The translations under genes and the position numbers were made by a program. This document shows, one piece after another, positions 1-13,600 of a stretch of DNA of 64,000 nucleotides (the stretch's first letter is position 1; the number at the start of each line of letters is the position of its first letter). The stretch lies in NCBI RefSeq assembly GCF_000282335.1, contig NZ_AKJM01000046.1, positions 1 to 64,000 on the forward strand. The letters run 5' to 3'. This DNA is from Pseudomonas sp. GM48. GTDB lineage: Bacteria > Pseudomonadota > Gammaproteobacteria > Pseudomonadales > Pseudomonadaceae. Under the pieces are notes generated by a model. It saw only the letters and a program-made list of their open reading frames with translations. It ran no database searches and was not told the origin of the DNA.

Positions 1-96
1 TTTGTTTTGCCCACAGAAAAGTCACGGTTACTGGATTTCTATGCAATAGCTCGGTGCGTGGCTATCATGCGGACCTCATTGTGAGGCGAGACCTGC

Positions 97-1056
97 ATGC
101 TGACGTTGTTAAAGCTTCTTAAAGATGGCCGATTCCATTCGGGTCAAGCATTGGGTGCCGCCCTGGGCATCAGTCGTAGTGCTGTGTGGAAGCAGCTTCA
201 GCATTTAGAAGCTGAGTTGGGTTTGTCTATTCATAAGGTTCGTGGGCGTGGTTATCAACTGTCCGCACCATTAGCGTTGCTTGATCCTTCCGAGATAAGC
301 GCAAAAGCGCTTTCTTGCGACTGGCCCGTTCAGGTTTACGACTCAATCGACTCCACGAACGCCGAAGCGCTGCGTGCTATAGAGCGGGGGCAAGCGGCGC
401 CATTTCTTGTGCTTTCTGAGCGACAGACGGCCGGGCGCGGGCGACGTGGTCGCAAGTGGGTCAGTCCATTCGCAGAAAACGTCTATTACAGCCTGGTGCT
501 ACGCATTGATGGTGGGATGCGCCAGCTGGAGGGTTTGAGTCTCGTCGTTGGGCTTGCTGTTTTGCAGACGTTGCGTGAGCTCGGTATTGCGGCGGCTGGA
601 TTGAAGTGGCCCAACGATGTTCTGGTGGGTCAGAAAAAGATTGCTGGAATATTGCTCGAGTTGGTTGGTGACCCTGCTGATGTGTGTCACGTGGTTCTGG
701 GGGTGGGAATCAATGTGAACATGCAGTCCGCTGACGAAGTGGACCAGCAGTGGACATCCATGCGGCTCGAGTCGGGCAAGTTGTTTGATCGCAATCAATT
801 GGTCGCCATGTTGGGGGAGATGCTGCAGCGATACCTGGCTCGTCATCAGTCGGGTGGTTTTTTGGCTATCCAGTCAGAGTGGGAGCAAAATCACCTGTGG
901 CAGGGGCGAAGTGTGTCGTTGATTGCCGGTGTCAATCAAATAGATGGTGAGGTGCTTGGTATTGATGGCCAGGGCGCCTTGCGCCTGAAGGTGGATGGTG
1001 TGGAGAAAGTCTTCAGTGGTGGTGAGTTGAGCCTGAGGTTGCGTGATGATTCTTGA
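97..1056 (+). CDS. birA: Bifunctional biotin--[acetyl-CoA-carboxylase] ligase / biotin operon repressor BirA
   Basis: Activates biotin to biotinyl-5'-AMP and attaches it to the carboxyl carrier protein of acetyl-CoA carboxylase; the adenylate-bound form can also repress biotin synthesis genes. The 319-residue product has an N-terminal winged helix-turn-helix (about residues 1-58, with [11 protein letters not shown]), the biotinyl-adenylate loop GRGRRGR at 113-119, and KWPND at 170-174 with the following Lys-rich strand, then a small C-terminal beta domain. Length matches the E. coli protein (321). The HTH is intact, so it is the regulatory class rather than a ligase-only form. The ATG at 97 is the first in frame. 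The stop overlaps coaX by 14 bases, implying translational coupling. In E. coli and P. aeruginosa birA follows an rRNA operon; that would lie just outside this window. Confidence 0.97.
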   Translation: MLTLLKLLKDGRFHSGQALGAALGISRSAVWKQLQHLEAELGLSIHKVRGRGYQLSAPLALLDPSEISAKALSCDWPVQVYDSIDSTNAEALRAIERGQAAPFLVLSERQTAGRGRRGRKWVSPFAENVYYSLVLRIDGGMRQLEGLSLVVGLAVLQTLRELGIAAAGLKWPNDVLVGQKKIAGILLELVGDPADVCHVVLGVGINVNMQSADEVDQQWTSMRLESGKLFDRNQLVAMLGEMLQRYLARHQSGGFLAIQSEWEQNHLWQGRSVSLIAGVNQIDGEVLGIDGQGALRLKVDGVEKVFSGGELSLRLRDDS

Positions 1057-1795
1057 GCTCGATTGTGGGAATAGTTTCATCAAGTGGCGCGTGCTTGCCG
1101 TTAATGCTGGGCAGGTGCTTGGTGAGGGGGTCGTCGATTCCAATCTCGCATTGCTTGAGGGGTTGGGGGAGCTCAAAGGGCTTGCCCTTACGTTTTGCCG
1201 GCTGGTGAGCGTCAGGACTGCGGAGGAGACCGCTGCGCTGACGTCTTTGCTCAGGGATGCCTTTGATGTGCCGGTTGTGTGCGCAACGCCAGCGCGCGAA
1301 ATGTCAGGCGTGCGCAATGGGTATGAGGAATTTGAGCGGCTGGGTCTGGATCGGTGGCTTGCAATGCTTGGAGGCTTTCATTTGGCTTCAGGTGCGTGCC
1401 TGGTGCTCGACTTCGGTACGGCTGTGACTGCTGACTTTATCGCAGCGGATGGTGAGCACTTGGGTGGTTTCATCTGTCCGGGGATGCCGTTGATGCGAAA
1501 CCAGTTGCGCACCCACACTCGCAAAATTCGTTATGGGGACCTTGCGGCTGAGCAGGCTCTGGAGAGTCTTGTTCCAGGTCGTGCGACTGTAGAGGCTGTA
1601 GAGCGTGGTTGTTTGTTGATGCTGCGCGGCTTCGTACTGACTCAGCTTGAATTGGCGCACAGCTACTGGGGTGAGGACTTTGTCGTATTCCTCACCGGGG
1701 GGGATGCGAGCCTGGTTTCTGAGGTCGTGCCTCAGGCCAGGGTTGTTCCGGACTTGGTGTTTGTCGGATTGGCCATGGCCTGTCCCTTGTCCTGA
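1043..1795 (+). CDS. coaX: Type III pantothenate kinase CoaX
   Basis: Phosphorylates pantothenate, the first step of coenzyme A synthesis. Type III enzymes belong to the ASKHA fold and are unrelated to E. coli CoaA, which occupies the analogous locus there. The 250-residue product has the N-terminal phosphate-binding D-x-G-N motif (D7-C-G-N10), the [11 protein letters not shown] strand near residue 128, GGFICPG, and a late TGGDA motif. Two adjacent ATGs (1043, 1046) could both serve as start. The gene overlaps birA by 14 bases and is followed within 8 bases by a small gene, so the three read as one transcript linking biotin ligase and CoA supply. Confidence 0.95.
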   Translation: MMILELDCGNSFIKWRVLAVNAGQVLGEGVVDSNLALLEGLGELKGLALTFCRLVSVRTAEETAALTSLLRDAFDVPVVCATPAREMSGVRNGYEEFERLGLDRWLAMLGGFHLASGACLVLDFGTAVTADFIAADGEHLGGFICPGMPLMRNQLRTHTRKIRYGDLAAEQALESLVPGRATVEAVERGCLLMLRGFVLTQLELAHSYWGEDFVVFLTGGDASLVSEVVPQARVVPDLVFVGLAMACPLS

Positions 1796-1802
1796 GGTTT
1801 TT

Positions 1803-2240
1803 ATGCGTTGGTTGTTCCTGCTGCTGCTTGTCCTCAATGGGTTTTACTACATTTGGCATCAACAAGAGGCTCCTCTGCGCGCGAAGGATGTCACGCCTTT
1901 GAGTCTGTATCGTGGGTCTCAACAAGATATCCGCTTGCTGAGCGAGGCAAGTGACGTGTCCAAAGAGAAGGGTAAGGCTGTCTCGACAGACAATGGCTGC
2001 CTTTATCTGGGGGGGTATACGCGCCAGGAGGCCGCGCAGGCGGTTGAGCGGCGGTTGAGCGGGATGGAGGTCAAGTATCAATCCCTGCCCAGGGGCTCGG
2101 AAAGCGCAGGGTATTGGGTGCGTATTGCCCCGGAAAGCCGGCGTTGGCTGGACGATCTGCAGCTGCAAAACCTTTCTAAAGAATTCAATGAGTTAAAACA
2201 TAAAATAATGCCGTGCGAGGGGGTTGCACCCACCGAATAG
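1803..2240 (+). CDS. Small membrane-anchored SPOR-like domain protein
   Basis: Hypothetical protein of 145 residues starting at the ATG 7 bases after the coaX stop. Residues 1-18 (MRWLFLLLLVLNGFYYIW) form a hydrophobic anchor. After a charged linker, residues around 65-115 (CLYLGGYTRQEAAQAVERRL... then GYWVRIAP) resemble the SPOR peptidoglycan-binding repeat. The C-terminal tail is polar. A longer upstream frame exists but only reads through coaX in another frame. By position it matches the small gene that follows coaX in other Pseudomonas. A role at the septum or in the envelope is an inference from the SPOR resemblance alone. Confidence 0.75.
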   Translation: MRWLFLLLLVLNGFYYIWHQQEAPLRAKDVTPLSLYRGSQQDIRLLSEASDVSKEKGKAVSTDNGCLYLGGYTRQEAAQAVERRLSGMEVKYQSLPRGSESAGYWVRIAPESRRWLDDLQLQNLSKEFNELKHKIMPCEGVAPTE

Positions 2241-2342
2241 TTTGCATAGAATGGCGCCCGCTCCACAGCGAACACCGGAAACGGTTAACGAAGTGAAGCG
2301 AGGTCAACGCAGCTAAGCTCAGGTTTTTAATGAGAAAAATGC

Positions 2343-2370
2343 TTGACAGAAGGCTGGCATGATGTAGAAT
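2343..2370 (+). promoter_or_regulatory. Sigma70 promoter for the tRNA-Tyr/Gly/Thr operon
   Basis: TTGACA at 2343-2348, a 16-base spacer, and TAGAAT at 2365-2370, followed by a GC-rich discriminator (gccggctcgc) and tRNA-Tyr 13 bases after the -10. The GC-rich discriminator is the hallmark of stringently controlled stable-RNA promoters. Confidence 0.85.
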
Positions 2371-2383
2371 GCCGGCTCGCTTA

Positions 2384-2468
<85 letters not shown>

Positions 2469-2492
2469 TTTTTAGCGAGAGCTGTAAGCCTC

Positions 2493-2566
<74 letters not shown>

Positions 2567-2592
2567 AGTTTACAGGTTTTGCACAGTGTTAC

Positions 2593-2668
2593 GCTCTTGT
2601 AGCTCAGTTGGTAGAGCACACCCTTGGTAAGGGTGAGGTCAGCGGTTCAAATCCGCTCAAGAGCTCCA
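2593..2668 (+). tRNA. tRNA-Thr (GGU)
   Basis: 76 nt. Acceptor GCTCTTG/CAAGAGC, anticodon GGT in loop TTGGTAA, GTTCAAATC T-arm and encoded CCA. Followed after 6 nt by a strong hairpin terminator rather than by tufB. Confidence 0.97.
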
Positions 2669-2674
2669 TATAAC

Positions 2675-2706
2675 AAGGCAGATATGAAAATATCTGCCTT
2701 TGTTTT
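2675..2706 (+). terminator. Rho-independent terminator after tRNA-Thr
   Basis: Perfect 11-bp stem AAGGCAGATAT (2675-2685) / ATATCTGCCTT (2690-2700) with a GAAA tetraloop, followed by TGTTTT. It ends the tRNA-Tyr/Gly/Thr transcript. Confidence 0.85.
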
Positions 2707-2792
2707 AGGTGGTTGTGGTTGCGCCTCGTTGTGTTTTCGGGGTTGCCGGTATCGCAGATGCTGGTGTTGCAGTCGGGATTGCCTGGTAGGTG

Positions 2793-2821
2793 TTGTAAAG
2801 TCTTTTTCGGGTCGGCATAAT
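2793..2821 (+). promoter_or_regulatory. Sigma70 promoter for tRNA-Trp-secE-nusG
   Basis: TTGTAA (2793-2798), exactly 17 bases, CATAAT (2816-2821), then a GC-rich discriminator (ggtcggcc). tRNA-Trp starts 20 bases after the -10. It replaces the transcription that tufB would provide in relatives. Confidence 0.75.
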
Positions 2822-2841
2822 GGTCGGCCTGATTTTGTTTT

Positions 2842-2917
2842 AGGTCAGTAGCTCAATTGGCAGAGCGACGGTCTCCAAAACCGTAGGTTGGGGGTTCGAT
2901 TCCCTCCTGACCTGCCA
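2842..2917 (+). tRNA. tRNA-Trp (CCA)
   Basis: 76 nt. Acceptor AGGTCAG/CTGACCT, anticodon CCA in loop CTCCAAA, GTTCGATTC T-arm and encoded CCA. It precedes secE by 45 nt, the same order as in other gammaproteobacteria, so the tRNA is probably processed from the secE-nusG message. Confidence 0.97.
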
Positions 2918-2962
2918 GATTCACTCGGTGTGTCTGGCTTTCTTTTCACAGGATCTTCATAG

Positions 2963-3331
2963 ATGACTCCTAAAGCTGAAGCTCAGGGCTCTCGTTTCGA
3001 CCTCCTCAAGTGGCTTGTAGTAGTCGCTCTGGTGGTTGTTGGCGTTGTTGGCAATCAGTACTTTTCTGCTTCGCCGATCCTGTACCGCGTACTCGCATTG
3101 CTTGCTATTGCTGCTGTAGCTGCCTTTGTAGGCCTGCAGACGGTCAAGGGCAAGTCTTTCTTTGTACTGGTTAAGGAAGCTCGCACCGAAATTCGTAAAG
3201 TCGTTTGGCCAACTCGCCAAGAAACCACGCAGACCACGTTGATCGTTGTGGCTGTTGTCCTGGTTATGGCGTTGCTGTTGTGGGGGCTTGATTCCCTGCT
3301 CGGCTGGCTTGTTTCCTTGATTGTCGGCTAA
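2963..3331 (+). CDS. secE: Protein translocase subunit SecE
   Basis: Essential clamp subunit of the SecYEG channel in the inner membrane. The 122 residues show three hydrophobic segments (about 16-36, 42-64 and 92-121), the gammaproteobacterial three-helix form. The conserved amphipathic stretch before the last helix (VKEARTEIRKVVWPTRQE) contacts SecY. An AGGA ribosome-binding site lies 10 bases upstream of the ATG. It is followed 9 bases later by nusG in the universal secE-nusG pair. Confidence 0.97.
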   Translation: MTPKAEAQGSRFDLLKWLVVVALVVVGVVGNQYFSASPILYRVLALLAIAAVAAFVGLQTVKGKSFFVLVKEARTEIRKVVWPTRQETTQTTLIVVAVVLVMALLLWGLDSLLGWLVSLIVG

Positions 3332-3340
3332 GGGTGTCCC

Positions 3341-3874
3341 GTGGCTAAGCGTTGGTATGTTGTGCATGCTTACTCCGGTTACGAGAAGCATGTAATGCGC
3401 TCGCTGATCGAGCGCGTAAAGCTGGCCGGTATGGAAGACGGCTTCGGCGAGATTCTGGTTCCCACTGAAGAAGTGGTTGAAATGCGCAATGGCCAGAAGC
3501 GCAAAAGCGAACGCAAATTCTTCCCTGGCTACGTGCTGGTACAGATGGATATGAACGAGGGTACTTGGCACTTGGTCAAGGATACTCCTCGGGTGATGGG
3601 TTTCATCGGCGGTACCGCCGACAAGCCTGCACCGATCACCGATAAGGAAGCAGAAGCGATTCTGCGCCGCGTTGCTGACGGTAGCGACAAGCCGAAGCCG
3701 AAGACGTTGTTCGAGCCGGGTGAGTCGGTGCGTGTCAATGACGGTCCATTCGCGGACTTTACCGGTGTTGTTGAAGAAGTTAACTACGAAAAGAGCCGGA
3801 TTCAGGTCGCAGTGCTCATTTTCGGTCGCTCTACTCCGGTGGAGCTCGAGTTCAGCCAGGTCGAAAAGGTCTAG
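3341..3874 (+). CDS. nusG: Transcription termination/antitermination factor NusG
   Basis: Binds the RNA polymerase clamp, suppresses pausing, and links Rho and the ribosome (S10) to the transcription complex. The 177-residue product uses a GTG start (GTGGCTAAGCGTTGG). The NGN domain begins [13 protein letters not shown] and includes FPGYVLVQM; the KOW domain begins near residue 127 ([20 protein letters not shown]). Length is standard. A strong terminator hairpin lies 15 bases after the stop and separates it from rplK. Confidence 0.97.
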   Translation: MAKRWYVVHAYSGYEKHVMRSLIERVKLAGMEDGFGEILVPTEEVVEMRNGQKRKSERKFFPGYVLVQMDMNEGTWHLVKDTPRVMGFIGGTADKPAPITDKEAEAILRRVADGSDKPKPKTLFEPGESVRVNDGPFADFTGVVEEVNYEKSRIQVAVLIFGRSTPVELEFSQVEKV

Positions 3875-3889
3875 CTGAGCAAAAATCCC

Positions 3890-3918
3890 AACCCCGCAGC
3901 CGTAGGCTGTGGGGTTTT
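3890..3918 (+). terminator. Rho-independent terminator after nusG
   Basis: Stem AACCCCGCAGCC / GGCTGTGGGGTT with loop GTA, running into TTTTGT. One mismatch-type G-T pair in the stem. I see no convincing promoter between it and rplK, so read-through may feed rplKA. Confidence 0.85.
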
Positions 3919-3991
3919 GTCGTCACTGGGATAAACGCGCAAGTAACCGGGGAGCCTCTCGAGGCGTTCGAACCCGTAATTGGAGTGCCTC

Positions 3992-4423
3992 ATGGCCAAG
4001 AAGATTACCGCTTACATCAAGCTGCAAGTGAAGGCCGCTCAGGCTAACCCAAGCCCACCTGTTGGTCCTGCTCTGGGTCAGCACGGCGTGAACATCATGG
4101 AATTCTGCAAGGCTTTCAACGCCCGTACTCAGGGTCTTGAGCCAGGTCTGCCGACTCCAGTGATCATCACTGTCTACAGCGACCGTAGCTTCACTTTCGA
4201 AACCAAATCCACCCCTGCTTCGGTTCTGCTGAAGAAGGCGGCCGGTCTGACCAGCGGTTCCGCTCGTCCGAACACCGTTAAGGTTGGCACCGTAACTCGT
4301 GCTCAGCTGGAAGAAATCGCGAAAACCAAAAACGCGGATCTGACTGCAGCTGATATGGAAGCAGCCGTGCGTACTATCGCCGGTTCTGCTCGTAGCATGG
4401 GCCTTAACGTGGAGGGTGTGTAA
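3992..4423 (+). CDS. rplK: 50S ribosomal protein L11
   Basis: Forms the GTPase-associated centre with 23S rRNA helices 43/44; target of RelA signalling and thiopeptides. 143 residues ([20 protein letters not shown]). I chose the ATG at 3992 because GGAG lies 6 bases upstream; an in-frame TTG at 3980 would add MECL and destroy this spacing. The proline-rich N-terminal hinge ([17 protein letters not shown]) is intact, so there is no sign of thiopeptide-resistance changes. The stop overlaps the rplA ATG (TAATG). Confidence 0.98.
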   Translation: MAKKITAYIKLQVKAAQANPSPPVGPALGQHGVNIMEFCKAFNARTQGLEPGLPTPVIITVYSDRSFTFETKSTPASVLLKKAAGLTSGSARPNTVKVGTVTRAQLEEIAKTKNADLTAADMEAAVRTIAGSARSMGLNVEGV

Positions 4424-5118
4424 TGGCTAAGCTGACCAAGCGTCAAAAGGCTATCGCCGGCAAAATCGAAGCAGGCAAGGCCTACAACTTTGTAGACGCC
4501 GCTGCTCTGCTGGCCGAGCTGTCGACTGTCAAGTTCAGCGAGTCGTTCGACGTAGCTGTAAACCTGGGTGTTGACCCGCGTAAATCCGACCAGGTCGTTC
4601 GTAGCGCTACTGTGCTGCCACACGGCACTGGCAAGACCGTTCGCGTTGCTGTGTTCACCCAGGGTCCTGCTGCTGAAGCCGCTCTGGCTGCCGGCGCTGA
4701 CCGTGTAGGCATGGACGACCTGGCTGCCGAAATGAAAGGCGGCGACCTGAACTATGACGTCGTGATCGCATCCCCGGATGCCATGCGCGTTGTGGGTCAG
4801 TTGGGTCAGATCCTCGGTCCACGTGGTCTGATGCCTAACCCTAAAGTCGGCACCGTGACTCCAGACGTAGCTACCGCGGTTAAAAACGCCAAGGCTGGTC
4901 AGGTTCGTTATCGCACCGACAAAAACGGCATCATCCACACTTCCGTTGGCAAGATCGGCTTCGACGCCGTCAAGCTGAAGGAAAACGTTGAAGCCCTGAT
5001 CGCTGATCTGAAGCGTATCAAGCCAGCTTCCTCGAAAGGCATTTACGTCAAGCGCGTTACCCTGAGCACCACTATGGGCCCAGGTCTGGTCATCGACCAA
5101 AGCTCGCTCGACGCGTAA
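4423..5118 (+). CDS. rplA: 50S ribosomal protein L1
   Basis: Builds the L1 stalk that moves deacylated tRNA out of the E site, and in E. coli represses its own L11-L1 message. 231 residues, standard length. The second domain carries [15 protein letters not shown], the most conserved L1 block. The ATG shares a base with the rplK stop, the classic coupled pair. A GNRA-capped hairpin starts 7 bases after the stop. Confidence 0.98.
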   Translation: MAKLTKRQKAIAGKIEAGKAYNFVDAAALLAELSTVKFSESFDVAVNLGVDPRKSDQVVRSATVLPHGTGKTVRVAVFTQGPAAEAALAAGADRVGMDDLAAEMKGGDLNYDVVIASPDAMRVVGQLGQILGPRGLMPNPKVGTVTPDVATAVKNAKAGQVRYRTDKNGIIHTSVGKIGFDAVKLKENVEALIADLKRIKPASSKGIYVKRVTLSTTMGPGLVIDQSSLDA

Positions 5119-5316
5119 GACAAAGATTGGCGCAAGCGATTGCGCCAATTGAAAAATTGGGGTCCCTGCCTGGCGGGGGCTATCCAAGACCGTAGGCGAC
5201 GCAAGTCTTAAACCACAAGCCTACGCAGATGGTGCTCCCGGTTCCTTACCGAATCAGACACCAAAACGACATCCGGTTTCGACCAGATGAAACGGTAACA
5301 AGCAGGAGTTAAACCC
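5119..5316 (+). promoter_or_regulatory. rplJ leader (L10-type autoregulatory RNA)
   Basis: 198 bases between rplA and rplJ without coding capacity. Visible structures: ATTGGCGCAA/TTGCGCCAAT with a GCGA loop (5126-5149); an alternative CCAATT-GAAA-AATTGG hairpin (5145-5160) that competes for the same bases; and GTAGGC (5192-5197) pairing with GCCTAC (5219-5224) around a purine-rich internal loop. The position and the last stem fit the L10 leader, through which the L10-L7/L12 complex represses translation. The assignment rests on position and shape, not on a covariance search. Confidence 0.65.
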
Positions 5317-5817
5317 GTGGCAATTAAACTCGAAGACAAGAAGGCCATCGTCGCTGAAGTCAACGAGGCTGCCAAAGTCGCTCTGTCCGCTGTCGTGGCT
5401 GATGCCCGTGGCGTAACAGTAGGCGCGATGACCGGACTCCGTAAAGAGGCTCGTGAAGCTGGCGTTTACGTACGTGTTGTACGTAACACCCTGCTCAAGC
5501 GCGCTGTTGCTGACACTGAATTCAGTGTTCTCAACGACGTGTTCACCGGCCCTACCCTGATTGCGTTCTCCAAAGAACATCCAGGCGCTGCTGCCCGGAT
5601 CTTCAAGGAATTCGCAAAGGGTCAGGACAAGTTCGAGATCAAGGCAGCTGCGTTCGAGGGCAAGTTCCTCGCAGCTAACCAAATCGACGTACTGGCAACT
5701 CTGCCGACCCGTGACGAAGCAATTTCTCAGCTGATGAGCGTGATTCAAGGCGCTACCAGCAAATTGGCTCGTACTCTGGCGGCAATTCGCGACCAGAAAG
5801 AAGCTGCTGCAGCCTAA
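5317..5817 (+). CDS. rplJ: 50S ribosomal protein L10
   Basis: Anchors the L7/L12 dimers to the ribosome stalk base through its C-terminal helix. 166 residues from a GTG start with AGGAG upstream (gcaggagttaaacccGTG). The N-terminal part holds the rRNA-binding fold ([22 protein letters not shown]); the C-terminal Ala-rich helix ([21 protein letters not shown]) binds L7/L12. The long leader suggests feedback by L10-L7/L12. Confidence 0.98.
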   Translation: MAIKLEDKKAIVAEVNEAAKVALSAVVADARGVTVGAMTGLRKEAREAGVYVRVVRNTLLKRAVADTEFSVLNDVFTGPTLIAFSKEHPGAAARIFKEFAKGQDKFEIKAAAFEGKFLAANQIDVLATLPTRDEAISQLMSVIQGATSKLARTLAAIRDQKEAAAA

Positions 5818-5892
5818 GGCTCGTCAACTTCTCGCGTTTTTTGTTTTTTTCGATGGTCGCGTAGGCCGTCCCCAATATCAGGAATTAGATTC

Positions 5893-6258
5893 ATGTCTAT
5901 CTCTCAGAACGATATCCTTGAAGCCGTTGGCAACATGTCCGTAATGGAAGTTGTTGAACTGATCAAAGCTTTCGAAGAAAAATTCGGCGTTACCGCTGCT
6001 GCTGCATCGGCTGGTCCAGCTGTTGCTGCTGCCGTTGCTGAAGAGCAAACCGAATTCAACGTCATGCTGACCGAAGCTGGCGAGAAGAAAGTTAACGTGA
6101 TCAAGGCTGTACGTGAACTGACCGGTCTGGGCCTGAAAGAAGCCAAGGCTGTAGTTGACGGCGCACCTGCCATGGTTCTGGAAGCTGTTGCCAAAGACGC
6201 AGCTGACAAAGCCAAAGCAGCTCTGGAAGAAGCAGGCGCTAAAGTCGAGCTGAAGTAA
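5893..6258 (+). CDS. rplL: 50S ribosomal protein L7/L12
   Basis: Flexible stalk protein present in several copies per ribosome; recruits and stimulates EF-Tu, EF-G, IF2 and RF3. 121 residues: N-terminal dimerisation helices (1-32), an Ala-rich hinge (about 37-52) and a globular C-terminal domain with [20 protein letters not shown]. The 75-base gap after rplJ contains two T runs (cgTTTTTTgTTTTTTTcg), giving an unstructured U-rich stretch upstream of its start, plausibly relevant to its high translation. Confidence 0.98.
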   Translation: MSISQNDILEAVGNMSVMEVVELIKAFEEKFGVTAAAASAGPAVAAAVAEEQTEFNVMLTEAGEKKVNVIKAVRELTGLGLKEAKAVVDGAPAMVLEAVAKDAADKAKAALEEAGAKVELK

Positions 6259-6304
6259 GCATCGACTTTGCTCCTCCAGCCCGAGCGTTAAGCGACAGGC
6301 TGAT

Positions 6305-6333
6305 GGCTGGTGGCTCTTGCCACCGGCCTTTTT
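6305..6333 (+). terminator. rplL-rpoB transcription attenuator
   Basis: Stem GGCTGGTGGC (6305-6314) / GCCACCGGCC (6319-6328), loop TCTT, then TTTTT. The 220-base rplL-rpoB gap also contains several smaller hairpins (for example CCACC...GGTGG and CTCCC...GGGAG) before the rpoB start. As in E. coli, it is expected to terminate only part of the transcripts, setting the ratio of L7/L12 to RNA polymerase. Confidence 0.8.
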
Positions 6334-6478
6334 CCGTTATTGGCAGCCGACTGGGTCGGTGCCGATAACGTGCTGTAACCACCCGATGCGGTGGCGCAAA
6401 CCATGGGGTTTGCACGATTTTCTGGCTGCTCCCGTCGGGAGGGGCCAAACAAGCAGGTGACCAAGCTGGGGAACGCTG

Positions 6479-10552
<4,074 letters not shown>

Positions 10553-10616
10553 CACGTGACGCGAATCGAGAGCGGGGCAGGATTGCCCGCTCTCTGCTCC
10601 GCCAGGAGGAAAGGCC

Positions 10617-13600
10617 TTGAAAGACCTACTGAATTTGCTGAAAAACCAGGGTCAAGTCGAAGAGTTCGACGCCATCCGTATCGGATTGGCATCGCCTGAG
10701 ATGATCCGTTCGTGGTCGTTCGGTGAAGTTAAAAAGCCGGAAACCATCAACTACCGTACGTTCAAACCTGAACGTGACGGCCTGTTCTGCGCCAAGATCT
10801 TTGGCCCGGTAAAGGATTACGAGTGCCTGTGCGGTAAGTACAAGCGCTTGAAGCATCGTGGTGTGATCTGCGAGAAGTGCGGCGTTGAAGTCGCGCTGGC
10901 AAAAGTTCGTCGTGAGCGCATGGCGCACATCGAACTGGCCTCGCCGGTTGCTCACATCTGGTTCCTGAAATCGCTGCCGTCCCGTATCGGCTTGCTGATG
11001 GACATGACCCTGCGTGATATCGAGCGCGTTCTCTACTTCGAGAGCTACGTCGTTATCGACCCAGGCATGACCACCCTTGAAAAAGGTCAGCTGCTGAACG
11101 ACGAGCAGTACTTCGAAGCGCTGGAAGAGTTCGGCGACGATTTCGATGCCCGCATGGGTGCCGAAGCTGTCCGCGAGCTGCTGCACGCTATCGACCTGGA
11201 ACACGAGATTGGCCGTCTGCGTGAAGAGATTCCGCAAACCAACTCCGAAACCAAAATCAAGAAGCTGTCCAAGCGTCTGAAGTTGATGGAAGCCTTCCAG
11301 GGTTCCGGCAACCTGCCAGAGTGGATGGTGCTGACCGTTCTGCCGGTTCTGCCGCCAGATCTGCGTCCACTGGTCCCGCTGGATGGCGGTCGCTTCGCGA
11401 CTTCCGACCTCAACGATCTGTATCGTCGAGTGATCAACCGTAACAACCGTTTGAAGCGCCTGCTGGATCTGTCCGCTCCGGACATCATCGTGCGCAACGA
11501 AAAGCGTATGTTGCAGGAAGCCGTCGATGCACTGCTCGACAACGGTCGTCGTGGCCGCGCTATCACCGGTTCGAACAAGCGTCCTCTGAAATCCCTGGCT
11601 GACATGATCAAGGGTAAGCAAGGTCGTTTCCGTCAGAACTTGCTCGGTAAGCGTGTTGACTACTCCGGTCGTTCGGTAATTACCGTAGGTCCGACCCTGC
11701 GTCTGCACCAGTGCGGTCTGCCGAAGAAGATGGCTCTCGAGCTGTTCAAACCGTTCATTTTCGGCAAGCTGGAAATGCGTGGTCTTGCGACCACCATCAA
11801 AGCTGCCAAGAAGATGGTCGAGCGTGAGCTGCCAGAGGTTTGGGACGTTCTCGCTGAAGTGATTCGCGAACACCCGGTTCTTCTCAACCGTGCACCGACT
11901 CTTCACCGTCTGGGCATCCAGGCGTTTGAACCGGTACTGATCGAAGGTAAGGCTATCCAGCTGCACCCGCTGGTCTGCGCCGCGTACAACGCCGACTTCG
12001 ACGGCGACCAAATGGCCGTGCACGTACCGCTGACGCTGGAAGCCCAGCTGGAAGCGCGTGCGTTGATGATGTCGACCAACAACATTCTGTCGCCAGCCAA
12101 CGGTGAGCCAATCATCGTTCCGTCGCAGGACGTTGTATTGGGTCTGTACTACATGACGCGTGAAGCGATCAACGCCAAGGGCGAAGGTCGTGTGTTCGCG
12201 GATCTGCAGGAAGTTGACCGTGTGTTCCGTGCCGGCGAAGCCGCACTGCACGCCAAGGTCAAAGTGCGGATCAACGAAACCGTCAACGACCGTGACGGCG
12301 GCAGCGTGACCAACACTCGTATCGTCGACACCACTGTCGGCCGTGCGCTGTTGTTCCAGGTTGTGCCAAAAGGTCTGTCGTACGACGTCGTCAACCTGCC
12401 GATGAAGAAAAAGGCGATCTCCAAGCTGATCAACCAGTGCTACCGCGTGGTTGGTTTGAAAGAGACCGTGATCTTCGCTGACCAGTTGATGTACACCGGT
12501 TTTGCCTACTCGACCATTTCCGGCGTTTCCATCGGTGTTAACGACTTCGTTATCCCGGATGAAAAAGCCCGCATCATCGGTGCAGCCACCGACGAAGTGA
12601 AAGAGATCGAGAGCCAGTACGCCTCCGGCCTGGTAACCCAGGGCGAGAAGTACAACAAAGTGATCGACCTTTGGTCCAAGGCGAACGACGAAGTTTCCAA
12701 GGCGATGATGGCCAACCTCTCGAAAGAGAAAGTCATCGACCGTCATGGCGTCGAAGTCGACCAGGAATCCTTCAACTCGATGTACATGATGGCCGACTCG
12801 GGTGCGCGGGGTTCCGCAGCACAGATTCGTCAGCTGGCCGGTATGCGTGGCCTGATGGCCAAGCCGGACGGTTCCATCATTGAAACGCCGATTACTGCGA
12901 ACTTCCGTGAAGGTTTGAGCGTACTTCAGTACTTCATCTCCACTCACGGTGCTCGTAAAGGTCTGGCGGATACCGCGTTGAAAACTGCGAACTCCGGTTA
13001 CCTGACTCGTCGTCTGGTAGACGTGGCGCAGGATCTGGTCGTAACCGAGATCGATTGCGGCACCGAACACGGTCTGCTGATGACTCCGCACATTGAAGGC
13101 GGTGACGTTGTAGAGCCGTTGGGTGAGCGCGTATTGGGTCGTGTTATTGCCCGTGACGTATTCAAGCCGGGTACCGAGGACGTCATCGTTCCTGCCGGCA
13201 CCCTGGTAGACGAGAAGTGGGTCGAGTTCATCGAGCTGAACAGCATCGACGAAGTGATCGTGCGTTCGCCGATCAGCTGCGAAACCCGCTACGGCATTTG
13301 CGCCAAGTGCTACGGCCGTGATCTGGCTCGTGGTCACCAGGTGAACATCGGTGAAGCGGTCGGCGTTATCGCTGCCCAGTCCATCGGTGAGCCGGGTACC
13401 CAGCTGACGATGCGTACGTTCCACATCGGTGGTGCGGCAAGCCGGACCTCCGCAGCCGACAGCGTTCAGGTGAAGAATGGCGGTACCGTCCGTCTGCATA
13501 ACCTGAAGCACGTTGAGCGAGTGGATGGTCACCTGGTGGCTGTATCCCGTTCCGGTGAGCTGGCCATCGCTGATGACTTCGGTCGTGAGCGTGAGCGTTA

